Source: Polaribacter sp. (lineage in GTDB: Bacteria > Bacteroidota > Bacteroidia > Flavobacteriales > Flavobacteriaceae). From it: 64,000 bases of DNA. Positions 27,449-36,532 of the stretch are shown one piece after another. The stretch lies in the NCBI GenBank assembly GCA_018663625.1, contig JABJPX010000035.1:1-64000 (forward strand), given 5' to 3'. The number at the start of each line of letters is the position of its first letter. Within the stretch, counting starts at the first letter, position 1. The notes below the pieces were generated by a model. That model was not told where the DNA came from and did no database searches. It saw only the letters and a program-made list of their open reading frames with translations. The position numbers and the translations under genes were made by a program.

Positions 27449-28276
27449 ATGAATTTAAATTTAACAAAACCCATAGTATTTTTTGATTTAGAAACTACCG
27501 GTGTTAATATTGCAACAGATCGTGTTGTGGAGATTGCGATTTTAAAAGTATTTCCCAACGGAAATAAAGAAAGTAAAACGTGGTTGGTAAATCCAGAGGT
27601 AGAAATTCCAGCAGAAGCATCTGCAATTCATAAAATCACCAACGAGCAAGTAGTCACCGAGCCAACATTTAAAGAACTAGCCCCAGAAATTGATAAAATG
27701 ATTGCAGGTTGTGATTTAGCTGGATTCAATTCAAATAGATTCGATATTCCGTTACTCGCAGAAGAGCTAATGCGCGCAGGGGTTGATTTTAATATGAAAG
27801 ACAGAAAAGCCATTGATGTACAAGTTATTTTTCATAAAAAAGAACAGAGAACCCTGGGTGCAGGGTATCAATTTTACTGTGGTAAAGAATTGGAGGGTGC
27901 TCATGGTGCAGAAGCAGATACTAACGCCACCTATGAAATTTTATTAGCACAATTAGATAAGTATGATGATATTGAGAACTCTGTCGATGCGTTGAGTGAA
28001 TATTCATCTCATGGGAAAAGAGCGGATTTTGCAGGTTTTATACTAATGAATGAAGAAGGAGAAGAGATCTTTTCATTTGGAAAACACAAAGGAAGAACTG
28101 TTGAAGCTGTATTGAAAGAAAATCCAGGATATAATAACTGGATGCAAAATGCAGATTTTCCGTTGTATACTAAAAAAGTACTGCAAGAAATTAAAGAACG
28201 AATGGAGGCTCCAAAAAAAACCATGATTGAGCCCGAAAAATTACAAGCTTTACAACAGAAGTTTAATTTAAGATAA
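27449..28276 (+). CDS. DnaQ-like 3'-5' exonuclease with C-terminal DUF3820-like domain
   Basis: A 275-residue DEDDh exonuclease. ExoI Asp13/Glu15 in FFDLETTG, ExoII Asp99 in NSNRFD and ExoIII His152/Asp157 in HGAEAD are all intact. Residues ~208-240 (FSFGKHKGRTVEA...NPGYNNWM) form the small DUF3820-like domain often fused to such nucleases. It may be proofreading- or repair-related, or degrade RNA. The gene is isolated by long gaps on both sides. Confidence 0.9.
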   Translation: MNLNLTKPIVFFDLETTGVNIATDRVVEIAILKVFPNGNKESKTWLVNPEVEIPAEASAIHKITNEQVVTEPTFKELAPEIDKMIAGCDLAGFNSNRFDIPLLAEELMRAGVDFNMKDRKAIDVQVIFHKKEQRTLGAGYQFYCGKELEGAHGAEADTNATYEILLAQLDKYDDIENSVDALSEYSSHGKRADFAGFILMNEEGEEIFSFGKHKGRTVEAVLKENPGYNNWMQNADFPLYTKKVLQEIKERMEAPKKTMIEPEKLQALQQKFNLR

Positions 28277-28384
28277 TTAAATAGCTGTTAGGCTTTCAAA
28301 ACCTTACAGGTCTTGGAATGTATTAAGATCTTGAAAAAATAGTAGGAGCATATGCTTCCATAAAATAAATTAAAAGCATTTACA

Positions 28385-28870
28385 ATGTTTACCCATTATA
28401 AAAATTTACCAAATAATTCTCGTGTTTGGATTTACCAATCAGATCGAGAATTTACGGATAAAGAAATCGAATTTATTTCAGCAAAAGCAGAAGAATTCAT
28501 CAATCAATGGACACGTCATGGAGATGATTTGAAAGGATCTTTTACCATTAAATACAATCAGTTTTTAGTATTGGCTGTAGATGAAAGTTTTAACAATGTT
28601 TCTGGCTGTTCTATAGATAGTTCCGTTCGATTTGTACAAGGGTTGCAGTCTGAATTACAATTGGACTTGATGGACAAAATGAATATTAGTTTTAAAGATA
28701 ACGAGACCATTAATATTGTAAAATTACCTGTTTTTCAGCGTTTTGCGAAAGCTCAAAAAATTACTGCATCCACCATCGTTTTTAACAATATGATTGCTAC
28801 AAAAGAAGATTTTGAAAACAACTGGGAGGTTACAGCCAATAAAAGTTGGCACAAACGTTTTTTGGTATAA
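28385..28870 (+). CDS. Conserved Bacteroidota protein of unknown function
   Basis: A 161-residue soluble protein starting YKNLPNNSRVWIYQSDREFT. Its relatives are frequently labelled 'ABC transporter ATPase', but I see no Walker A, Walker B or signature motif, so that label is unsupported. The region FLVLAVDESFNNVSGCSIDSS may be an active or binding site (Asp, Cys, Ser). It begins 20 bp upstream of the GH3 gene and is probably in its operon. Confidence 0.75.
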   Translation: MFTHYKNLPNNSRVWIYQSDREFTDKEIEFISAKAEEFINQWTRHGDDLKGSFTIKYNQFLVLAVDESFNNVSGCSIDSSVRFVQGLQSELQLDLMDKMNISFKDNETINIVKLPVFQRFAKAQKITASTIVFNNMIATKEDFENNWEVTANKSWHKRFLV

Positions 28871-28889
28871 AGATTGAAAGAATACTCAC

Positions 28890-31805
28890 ATGAAAAAAAA
28901 GTTGCTTTTAGTATTTTGTATTAGTGTTGTTTCTAATTTATTTTCACAAAGTGTCGCTCCTTTAAGAGCAGAAAACTTTGAAGCTCAACAAATTTGGGTA
29001 GACAGTTTGATGAATACGATGACTGTTGATCAGAAAATTGGACAGTTGTTTATGGTGCAAGCCTATTCTAATTTAGATCAAAAACACGAAGATTTTATTT
29101 CAGAATTGATTACCAAATATCACATAGGGAATTTAATCTTCATGCAAGGAACTCCTGTAAAACAAGCTGTTTTAAACAACAAATACCAAGCGCATTCTAA
29201 AGTGCCTTTATTGATCGGTATCGACGGAGAATGGGGCTTAGATATGCGTTTAAAAAACACGTTTCGATATCCTTGGAATATGACACTAGGGGCCATTCAA
29301 GATAATTCATTTATTGAGCAATTTGGAAAAAGAGTAGGAGCACACTGTAAAAGATTGGGAATTCATATTAATTTTGCCCCCGTAGTAGACATCAATACCA
29401 ATCCAGACAATCCAATCATTGGCAACCGTTCTTTTGGTGAAAATAAAATAAATGTAACCGACAAATCCATTGCTTTTACAAAAGGAATGCAAAGCGAAGG
29501 TGTTTTGGCAAATGCTAAACATTTCCCTGGACATGGAGATACCGCAACCGACTCTCACCATACCTTACCCGTAGTTAATTTTGACGCTCAACGCTTGGAT
29601 ACTTTAGAATTGTATCCCTATAAAAAAATGTTTGATGCTGGCGTTGCGAGTGTAATGACAGCGCATTTAAGTATTCCTCAGATAGAACCAAACGCTGCTT
29701 TGCCCTCCTCGCTATCACCAAAAATAGTAACGGATCTCTTGAAAGTGAAAATGGGCTTTTTAGGGTTGATTATTACGGATGGACTCAACATGAAAGGAGC
29801 TGCCAATTATTCTACATCTTCAGAAATAGATTTGGCGGCAATCTTAGCAGGAAATGATTTATTGTTAATACCGCAAGACGTTCCAGGGTCCATTCAGTTA
29901 ATGAAATCCTCTTTAAAAACAGGTGTTTTAACGGAGGAACGTTTGGATGTTTCTGTACGTAAAATTCTTGCGGCAAAGTATCTAGTGGGTTTAAATGATT
30001 ACAAACCCGTTGCAATTTCGAATTTAAATGAAGACTTAAATACTGTACAAGATGCATTACTTCATCGGAAATTAGTTGAAAAATCCTTGACCGTCATTAA
30101 AAGTGAAGCACAACTTTTACCGATAAGAAACCTTGATAAACAACAAATTGCCTATGTATCTTTGGGAGATGACTCTGGAGAACATTTTGTTTCAATGCTA
30201 AAGAATTATGCTAAAATTGATGTTTTAGAGGTAAATGATGCCCAATTAAATCAGAAATTAAAACCATATAGTTTAGTGATTATTGGTTTTCATATATCGA
30301 ATTTACACCCCTGGAAAAGCTATAAATTCAGTAAAAAAGATCGAATTAAATTACAGGAAATTGCACGAACTAAAAGAGTGATTTTGTCAGTTTTCGCAAG
30401 TCCATACAGCCTATTGCAAGTAAAATCTTTCGCAGACATCGAGAGTATTGTGGTTTCTTATCAGAACAGTCGCATCGCACAAGAACTTACAGCACAACTT
30501 ATTTTTGGCGCAATTAAAGCCAAAGGGAAGTTGCCAGTATCTATCAAAAAAGAGTTTCCAGAAGGACTCGGGTTATATACTTCAAACTTAAATAGATTGG
30601 GGTATTCAATACCCGAAGATGTTGGGTTGTCTTCAGAGAAATTAAAAAATATTGAAAGAACAATAGATACTATTTTAAAAGAAAAAATGGCTCCTGGAGC
30701 TCAAGTTTTAGTAGCTAGGGAAGGGAAGGTTGTTTACCAAAAAAGTTTTGGTTATCATACCAATGATCAGCAGCTAAAAGTAAAAAATTCGGATCTTTAT
30801 GATGTGGCATCTCTTACTAAAATTTTAGCTTCTTTACCCTTAATTATGAAGTCAGAAGAGGAGGGGGTCTTTTCTCTAAATTCAACATTGAAAGAAATGC
30901 TACCTATTTTCAAGAAATCGAACAAAGACACAGTTACCGTCAAAGAAATATTGTCCCATTATGGACGTCTGAAAGCGTGGATTCCTTTTTATAAAGGCAC
31001 ACAAGACAGTATTACGGGAGCTAATTTACAGCAATTTTATAGCACTAAAAAAACTTCCTTATACAAGACGAAAGTTGCCGAGAAGTTCTATTTAAGGAAA
31101 AATTATAAAGACAGTATTTATACATACATCAAAGAAGCTCCTCAAAGAGAAGAGGTGGGGTATAAATACAGTGATTTAGGCTATTATCTTTTTAAAGAAG
31201 TGTTAGAGAAAAAGGGTAAAAAGTCGTTGGCAACATTAGTAGATGAATCCTTTTATCAAGCTTTAGGTGCTCACAGAATGACCTATTTACCACTTTTGAA
31301 ATTCAATAAAAATGAAATAATCCCTACTGAAAAAGACAGCTATTTTAGAAACCAATTGTTGCATGGAAATGTGCATGATATGGGTGCTGCAATGTTGGGA
31401 GGTATTGGTGGACATGCAGGGGTGTTTTCCAATGCGAATGATATTGCGAAAATGATGCAAATGTATTTGCAAAAAGGCTTTTATGGAGGTAAACGATATC
31501 TAAAACCGGAAACCATCACCAAATTTAACAAGCGTTATTTTTCGGAGGTGAATGTTCGTAGAGGTTTGGGCTTTGATAAGCCGCAGATAGACCCAGCAGA
31601 GAAAGCTACTTGTGGTTGTGTTTCTGAGGAGAGTTTTGGTCATTCCGGTTTTACCGGCACCTATACATGGGCTGATCCAGTAAGTAGAATTGTTTATGTT
31701 TTCTTATCGAATAGAGTTTATCCAACAATGGAAAATGACGGATTGGTAAAGCACAACATGCGCACAAAAATTCAGCAGATCATCCAAAATGCAATTATTG
31801 ATTAA
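28890..31805 (+). CDS. GH3 beta-N-acetylhexosaminidase fused to a beta-lactamase-fold domain
   Basis: A 971-residue secreted protein with a Sec signal (cleavage near SQSVAP). Residues ~35-560 form a GH3 enzyme with the NagZ-type loop KHFPGHGDTATDSHH (210-224) and nucleophile Asp297 (ITDGLNMKG). From about residue 620 comes a class C beta-lactamase-like domain with SxxK (Ser641, Lys644) and YSD (Tyr760 in place of YxN). The two together suggest muropeptide or chitin/peptidoglycan turnover, with an esterase or DD-peptidase-like second activity. It is the last gene before the convergent acyltransferase. Confidence 0.9.
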   Translation: MKKKLLLVFCISVVSNLFSQSVAPLRAENFEAQQIWVDSLMNTMTVDQKIGQLFMVQAYSNLDQKHEDFISELITKYHIGNLIFMQGTPVKQAVLNNKYQAHSKVPLLIGIDGEWGLDMRLKNTFRYPWNMTLGAIQDNSFIEQFGKRVGAHCKRLGIHINFAPVVDINTNPDNPIIGNRSFGENKINVTDKSIAFTKGMQSEGVLANAKHFPGHGDTATDSHHTLPVVNFDAQRLDTLELYPYKKMFDAGVASVMTAHLSIPQIEPNAALPSSLSPKIVTDLLKVKMGFLGLIITDGLNMKGAANYSTSSEIDLAAILAGNDLLLIPQDVPGSIQLMKSSLKTGVLTEERLDVSVRKILAAKYLVGLNDYKPVAISNLNEDLNTVQDALLHRKLVEKSLTVIKSEAQLLPIRNLDKQQIAYVSLGDDSGEHFVSMLKNYAKIDVLEVNDAQLNQKLKPYSLVIIGFHISNLHPWKSYKFSKKDRIKLQEIARTKRVILSVFASPYSLLQVKSFADIESIVVSYQNSRIAQELTAQLIFGAIKAKGKLPVSIKKEFPEGLGLYTSNLNRLGYSIPEDVGLSSEKLKNIERTIDTILKEKMAPGAQVLVAREGKVVYQKSFGYHTNDQQLKVKNSDLYDVASLTKILASLPLIMKSEEEGVFSLNSTLKEMLPIFKKSNKDTVTVKEILSHYGRLKAWIPFYKGTQDSITGANLQQFYSTKKTSLYKTKVAEKFYLRKNYKDSIYTYIKEAPQREEVGYKYSDLGYYLFKEVLEKKGKKSLATLVDESFYQALGAHRMTYLPLLKFNKNEIIPTEKDSYFRNQLLHGNVHDMGAAMLGGIGGHAGVFSNANDIAKMMQMYLQKGFYGGKRYLKPETITKFNKRYFSEVNVRRGLGFDKPQIDPAEKATCGCVSEESFGHSGFTGTYTWADPVSRIVYVFLSNRVYPTMENDGLVKHNMRTKIQQIIQNAIID

Positions 31806-31834
31806 AATTAGTTTTTTGTTTTAGATGCCCTCTT

Positions 31835-32902
31835 TTAGGAATCCAATTCTATATGTGATTTTGTATTTGTAGGTGCACACTTTGCATACAATAGAATTAA
31901 TAAAGCTGAAATTGTTAGGTAAAAGAAACCCACTAAAGTTCCGAAAGCAACTCCAAGTATCCAAGCTTGAACACTATAAAAAATAGGAATCAATACCAGG
32001 TTCAAACTAAAACGAAACGTATCTACAAATTCAATTTCATCAATTTTTTTTAGTATTGTTTTCCAAATTAAAAAAGGAAGTATACTATTCAGTTGAATCA
32101 GGTATAGTAAGGGTTTTAAAAAGTTCTTTTTTCCCTTTTTGGGCTTTGGGAAGATTCCGCTTTCAATCATTTTGTTAACTTGGTCTACCTGTGTAAAATC
32201 GACTTGGGCATCATTTAATTGTTGTAAAACAGCATCATAATTCTCGTCATCGGGTATATGTACACTTAGTTCTTTTAATTGTGTTGTGACAGCTGCTTTT
32301 AAAATATTGATTGCTTTTGCGGGTGCATTTGCTTCAAAAATTGTTCTTGTTGCAATTGGATGTCCATAACGCACCACTACTTTTGAGGGGAAGCTTGACG
32401 CGTGTTGATAAGTGATACCTACCGGAACTACTTGTATTTCCAATTCGGGATGTTTTTCTAGAGCCCCAGAAACAATACGTGTAAACCCTTTACTCAAAAG
32501 GCGTACAGTTCTTTTTTTATTATGACTTCCTTCAGGAAAAATCATTAAGGTATCTTCTTTGTGAAGTATTTTAAAACACTTTTCAAAAATTTCTTGATTG
32601 TTGGCAAGTTGTTGTATTCCGTCTCGAATTCGATAAATAGGCATTAGATTTAAAGACTCTAAAATCTTTTTGATAATCGGTTTTTTAAAGGAGGCAGCTC
32701 TTACTAAAAAATGATTACGTCGACCATTTGTGGTGGATACATACAAAGGATCTACCAATCCATTTGGATGATTTACAGCAAACAAAACAGCGCCTTTTTT
32801 TGGAACGTTTTTTCTACCACGAACGGTTATTTTTTTACTGTAAAAAAACAAACCTAATTGTATGGTATTCGAAATAAAAGCAAACCAAATTTTTTGAATC
32901 AT
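31835..32902 (-). CDS. PlsC-like acyltransferase
   Basis: A 355-residue membrane-associated glycerolipid acyltransferase. Motif I is NHPNGLVD (44-51, one residue longer than NHx4D, as is common in this Bacteroidota group) and motif III is FPEGSHN; VPVGITYQ follows. The C-terminal ~70 residues hold two or three hydrophobic segments. It probably transfers acyl chains to a glycerophosphate or lysophospholipid. It is the last gene of the rsmE-DUF4159-BASS-plsC array. Confidence 0.85.
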   Translation of the reverse strand: MIQKIWFAFISNTIQLGLFFYSKKITVRGRKNVPKKGAVLFAVNHPNGLVDPLYVSTTNGRRNHFLVRAASFKKPIIKKILESLNLMPIYRIRDGIQQLANNQEIFEKCFKILHKEDTLMIFPEGSHNKKRTVRLLSKGFTRIVSGALEKHPELEIQVVPVGITYQHASSFPSKVVVRYGHPIATRTIFEANAPAKAINILKAAVTTQLKELSVHIPDDENYDAVLQQLNDAQVDFTQVDQVNKMIESGIFPKPKKGKKNFLKPLLYLIQLNSILPFLIWKTILKKIDEIEFVDTFRFSLNLVLIPIFYSVQAWILGVAFGTLVGFFYLTISALLILLYAKCAPTNTKSHIELDS

Positions 32903-32930
32903 ATCTTATTTTTACTTTGTTTAAACATCA

Positions 32931-33848
32931 TTATAAAATTTCTGGTTGTGATTTTCTTCCCCAATAGGTAGCGAGAAGAAGTCCAGAAAAAACATCCCAT
33001 ATTCCCCAAAATGCAGCCAACAGTGCCATTCCACCCAAGCCATCAAAAAAACTAAAAATCAATAACAATCCCAATCCTCCATTTTGAATCCCCGTTTCCA
33101 TAGCTATTGTTTTGGTATCTTTCGGATTCAAACCAAAGCTTTTAGCGGTGTAATAGCCCAAAACATACGCGAAAATATTGTGAAAAATAACCAATAATGC
33201 TACATGATGAATGTGGTTGAAAAACACGTCTAAGTTTTGTGAAAAAGCAATAAAAATAAGAGCGATAAATACCAACATTGAAAGTGGTTTTAATACTTTT
33301 TCTATTTTTTCAGCCATCTCAGCATGGTAATGTTTAATGAGCATTCCGAAAAACAAAGGAACTCCCAAAATAAGAGAGACCAATTTAAGAATGTCTACTG
33401 AATTCAATTCGACTGTTTTTAATATTTTATTTGTAGGAGCATATAAACTTCCCCAGAACTGTAAATTAAAAGGAGTCATTACAATGCAAATGAGGGTTGC
33501 AAAAGCAGTTAAACTTACAGATAGCGCCGCATTTCCGCCCGCCATTTTACTGAAAAAGTTGGAAACATTTCCACCAGGGCAAGCTGCGATAAGTATCATT
33601 CCGAGTGCAAAACTTGGATGGGGTTCTAGGATTAAAATAGCTAAAAAAGTTGCTGCTGGTAATAATGCAAATTGGGACAAGACGCCAACGAACACAATTT
33701 TCGGACTTTTTAACAAGCGTTTAAAATCGGCAATAGAAATCCCCAAAGCAACACCAAACATGATGATTGCAATGGCAATGTTTAAGATCCATAAACCCTG
33801 TGTATCAAAGTTTATTTTTATTGCATCGATATCTATTTGAGGTTGCAT
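32931..33848 (-). CDS. Bile acid:sodium symporter (BASS) family transporter
   Basis: A 305-residue inner-membrane transporter with about nine spans. ACPGGNVSNFFSKMAGGNAALSVS and ETGIQNGGLGLLL are the two crossover motifs of the BASS fold; the likely substrate is an organic anion moved with Na+. The frame extends to a TTG at 33875, but ATG 33848 lies 4 bp beyond the DUF4159 stop and is preferred; ATG 33869 would overlap that gene. Confidence 0.88.
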   Translation of the reverse strand: MQPQIDIDAIKINFDTQGLWILNIAIAIIMFGVALGISIADFKRLLKSPKIVFVGVLSQFALLPAATFLAILILEPHPSFALGMILIAACPGGNVSNFFSKMAGGNAALSVSLTAFATLICIVMTPFNLQFWGSLYAPTNKILKTVELNSVDILKLVSLILGVPLFFGMLIKHYHAEMAEKIEKVLKPLSMLVFIALIFIAFSQNLDVFFNHIHHVALLVIFHNIFAYVLGYYTAKSFGLNPKDTKTIAMETGIQNGGLGLLLIFSFFDGLGGMALLAAFWGIWDVFSGLLLATYWGRKSQPEIL

Positions 33849-33852
33849 TGCA

Positions 33853-34494
33853 TTAATTTTTAAAAGCATATTCAATAATGTTTGACCCCATTTTCAAGGC
33901 TTTTTCTCGAACTACTTTAGGGTTGTTGTGTATTTCTGCATCTTCCCATCCGTCACTTAAATCGGTTTCATAATCATAAAAAACCATTAATCGACCTTCG
34001 TAAAACAATCCAAAACCTTGGGCTTTTTTTTGATCGTGCTCGTGAATTTTTGGAATTCCGTTTGGGAACTTATAGGTCTGATTGTAAATCTCATGATTTG
34101 AAGGAACTTCTATTAATTCTAATTCGGGGAATACATTTTTGAGTGCTTTTCGAATGTAAGTGTCCAAGCCATAATTATCGGAAATGTGCAAAAAACCTCC
34201 AGAAGTTAAATAGTTCTTTAAATTTTCTGCCTCACTCTCTGAAAATATAACATTTCCATGTCCGGTCATAAATACAATTGGGAAACTAAAAAGATCCTGA
34301 CTGCCCACAGCAACTGTTTTTGGGATTTTAGAAATCGTGGTATGAATGGTTGTATTGGTAAAGGCTATCAGATTTGGAATTGCTGTTGGATTTGCATACC
34401 AATCGCCACCGCCATTGTATTTTAAAATAGCCACATCTTGTGAATGTGCCGTTAGGCATAAACTCCAAAAAAAGAAAAGTAAGAGAGGCTTCAT
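33853..34494 (-). CDS. DUF4159 domain protein, exported
   Basis: A 213-residue protein with a signal peptide (LLLFFFWSLCLTAHSQ). The mature part begins VAILKYNGGGDWYANP and has IVFMTGHGNVIFSESEAENLKNYLTSGGFLHISDNYG, the DUF4159 pattern, a Rossmann/GATase-like fold of unknown activity. The gene is between rsmE (41 bp upstream) and the BASS gene. Confidence 0.88.
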   Translation of the reverse strand: MKPLLLFFFWSLCLTAHSQDVAILKYNGGGDWYANPTAIPNLIAFTNTTIHTTISKIPKTVAVGSQDLFSFPIVFMTGHGNVIFSESEAENLKNYLTSGGFLHISDNYGLDTYIRKALKNVFPELELIEVPSNHEIYNQTYKFPNGIPKIHEHDQKKAQGFGLFYEGRLMVFYDYETDLSDGWEDAEIHNNPKVVREKALKMGSNIIEYAFKN

Positions 34495-34535
34495 AAATCG
34501 CTATTGATTAGAAAAGAAGCAATATAGTAAAAAAC

Positions 34536-35243
34536 TTATTCATTCATAAAAGAAACCAAATTTACGGCAACCAATGCAGCAGTTTCTGTGCGAAGTCTGC
34601 TTTCTCCCAAAGAAACAGGGGTCCATTTTTTTGTCAATGCTTTTTCGATTTCAACCCCAGAAAAATCACCTTCAGGACCAATAAGAATCGTTACTTTTTC
34701 AGCAGGCTTTACTACTGTTTTAAGGAGGCTTTTGTCTTGATCTTCACAATGTGCAATACATCGGGTTCCGTCCAATTCCTGCTGTAGAAATGTATTCAAT
34801 TTTATAGGTGGATTCAGTTTTGGGAGTGTGAATTTTAAAGATTGTTTCATTGCTGACTGGATGATTTTTTCAAATCGATCGAGTTTTACAACTCTCCTTT
34901 CCGAGTTTGCGCAAATAATGGGGGTGATCTCATCAATACCAATTTCGGTAGCTTTTTCTAAAAACCATTCTATGCGATCATTGTTTTTGGTGGGTGCAAT
35001 GGCAATGTGGAGGTAGTAATTCCATGGCTTCTCTTTTTCGGTCACAGTAATAATGTCTGCCATGCATTTTTTATCGCTTGCAAAACTTATTTTTGCATCA
35101 AACAAATAGCCTTTTCCGTTGGTAATTTTTAACACATCATTTTCTTTCTTCCGCAATACACGCACAATGTGTTTGCTCTCAATCTTATCGAAAACAAGCT
35201 GTTTGGTGGCGGTAGAAATTTCTGAATTGTAAAAGAGTTGCAT
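34536..35243 (-). CDS. rsmE: 16S rRNA m3U1498 methyltransferase
   Basis: A 235-residue SPOUT methyltransferase (EC 2.1.1.193) that modifies U1498 of 16S rRNA. An N-terminal PUA-like domain (FYNSEI...HIVRVLRKKENDVLKITNGKG) precedes the knotted SPOUT domain with GPEGDFS and the LGESRLRTETAA SAM loop. Length is normal. It is the first gene of a four-gene minus-strand array. Confidence 0.95.
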   Translation of the reverse strand: MQLFYNSEISTATKQLVFDKIESKHIVRVLRKKENDVLKITNGKGYLFDAKISFASDKKCMADIITVTEKEKPWNYYLHIAIAPTKNNDRIEWFLEKATEIGIDEITPIICANSERRVVKLDRFEKIIQSAMKQSLKFTLPKLNPPIKLNTFLQQELDGTRCIAHCEDQDKSLLKTVVKPAEKVTILIGPEGDFSGVEIEKALTKKWTPVSLGESRLRTETAALVAVNLVSFMNE

Positions 35244-35413
35244 GGGTAAAGGTGTTTCAGTGTTTAAAATTGTTTCTAAGTGGTAAAGTTAAGATCTTCT
35301 TACAGATATTAGATTTTTTATTTAAGTTAGTTCTCGATTCAACACGAGCAGCTATTGTATTTTTTTTTAGAGTTGTTCTTCTTAAGCTTTCCAAAACCTT
35401 TTAAACTTCAAGC

Positions 35414-36532
35414 CTAAAGCATCTTCTTATAGGTGCTTCGTCTTTTATGTCTTGTAGGATCAAAGTTTTTCCATATTTTTTGAATGGCATCGTTGTCTGC
35501 CAATTCTGGCGTTCGAATGCAATTTACAATTCTTTTTTTTGCAAAAGTTTTGGTACACTGGTCGAAGAGAATGGCATGCACACCTTTGTTTTGGTAGGCC
35601 GGATCTACACCAATCAGATAAAAAACAACGTCTTTAGCTTTTTTTCTAGCATGCAACAAGTGAAACAATCCAAAAGGGAAAAGTGTTCCTTTTGCTTTTT
35701 GTAATGCTTCCGAAAAGGAGGGCATAACAATGGCAAAAGCAATGAGTTTGTGATTGGGATCCACCACGAATTTTATATATTCTGGATTGATAAAACCGAT
35801 ATATTTTCTCTTAAAAAAAGCGATCTGTGCTTTTGAAATGGGTACAAATGTAGACAGTTTTCCATAGGATTTTTCCAAAACTTCAAACATTTCATCTACA
35901 TAGGGGAGGAGGTCTTTTGTTTTTGTGAAATCCAATGCTTTTAACTGAAAGCGTCTTTTTATAAGATTGCTCATTCTGTTGAAATACACTCTATCAACAT
36001 TCTTAAATGGGAACTTATTTTCGAAATATTCTTTCTCTTTTACAAAGCCCAATTGCTCTAAGTGCTCTTTATAATAGGGATGGTTGTACCAGGTTATCAT
36101 GGTGCCAATATGTTGAAAACCTGCTGTTAAAACCCCTGTTTTGTCGAGGTTGTTGAACCCTACGGGACCTTCCATAAAAGCTAAGTTGTTGTTAAGTCCA
36201 ATTTCTTTTACTTTATTTAACAGCACTTTAGATACTTCAATGTCGTCAATAAAATCAAACCAACCAAAACGCATTTTTTTTAGTTGTTGTTTTTCAACCT
36301 CTAGCCAATTGATGATGGCGGCAACTCTTCCAACAATTTCACCGTTTTTAAACGCTATAAAAAATTGAGCTTCTGCATTCTCAAAAACAGGGTTTTTGGA
36401 AGAATCAAAACTAGCAATCTCATCTTTTACAATTGGAGGAACCCAATATGGATTGTTTTTATAAAGTGAAAAAGGAAATAAGACAAATTGTTTCATTTCC
36501 TTTTTAGAAGTAACTTTTTGAAGCGTTATCAT
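35414..36532 (-). CDS. GNAT-fold acetyltransferase-like protein
   Basis: A 372-residue soluble protein with two GNAT-like halves. Residues ~55-75 (AQFFIAFKNGEIVGRVAAIIN) and ~300-330 (VVFYLIGVDPAYQNKGVHAILFDQ) resemble the beta4 and acetyl-CoA-binding motif A of GNAT enzymes. The family is common in Bacteroidota with no established substrate. Its ATG overlaps the upstream stop by four bases (ATGA), so translation is coupled to the beta-barrel-like gene. Confidence 0.7.
   Translation of the reverse strand: MITLQKVTSKKEMKQFVLFPFSLYKNNPYWVPPIVKDEIASFDSSKNPVFENAEAQFFIAFKNGEIVGRVAAIINWLEVEKQQLKKMRFGWFDFIDDIEVSKVLLNKVKEIGLNNNLAFMEGPVGFNNLDKTGVLTAGFQHIGTMITWYNHPYYKEHLEQLGFVKEKEYFENKFPFKNVDRVYFNRMSNLIKRRFQLKALDFTKTKDLLPYVDEMFEVLEKSYGKLSTFVPISKAQIAFFKRKYIGFINPEYIKFVVDPNHKLIAFAIVMPSFSEALQKAKGTLFPFGLFHLLHARKKAKDVVFYLIGVDPAYQNKGVHAILFDQCTKTFAKKRIVNCIRTPELADNDAIQKIWKNFDPTRHKRRSTYKKML

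Noticed and set aside
28290..28335. AAAACCTTACAGGT-like sequence resembling dispersed intergenic repeats of Flavobacteria; a partly similar string at ~35386-35402
   Set aside because: The match is short and imperfect, and only these two weak copies are seen in the window, so a repeat family cannot be supported.
28385..28870. 'ABC transporter ATPase' label for the 161-residue protein
   Set aside because: No Walker A, Walker B or LSGGQ motif; the label appears to be a propagated database error.
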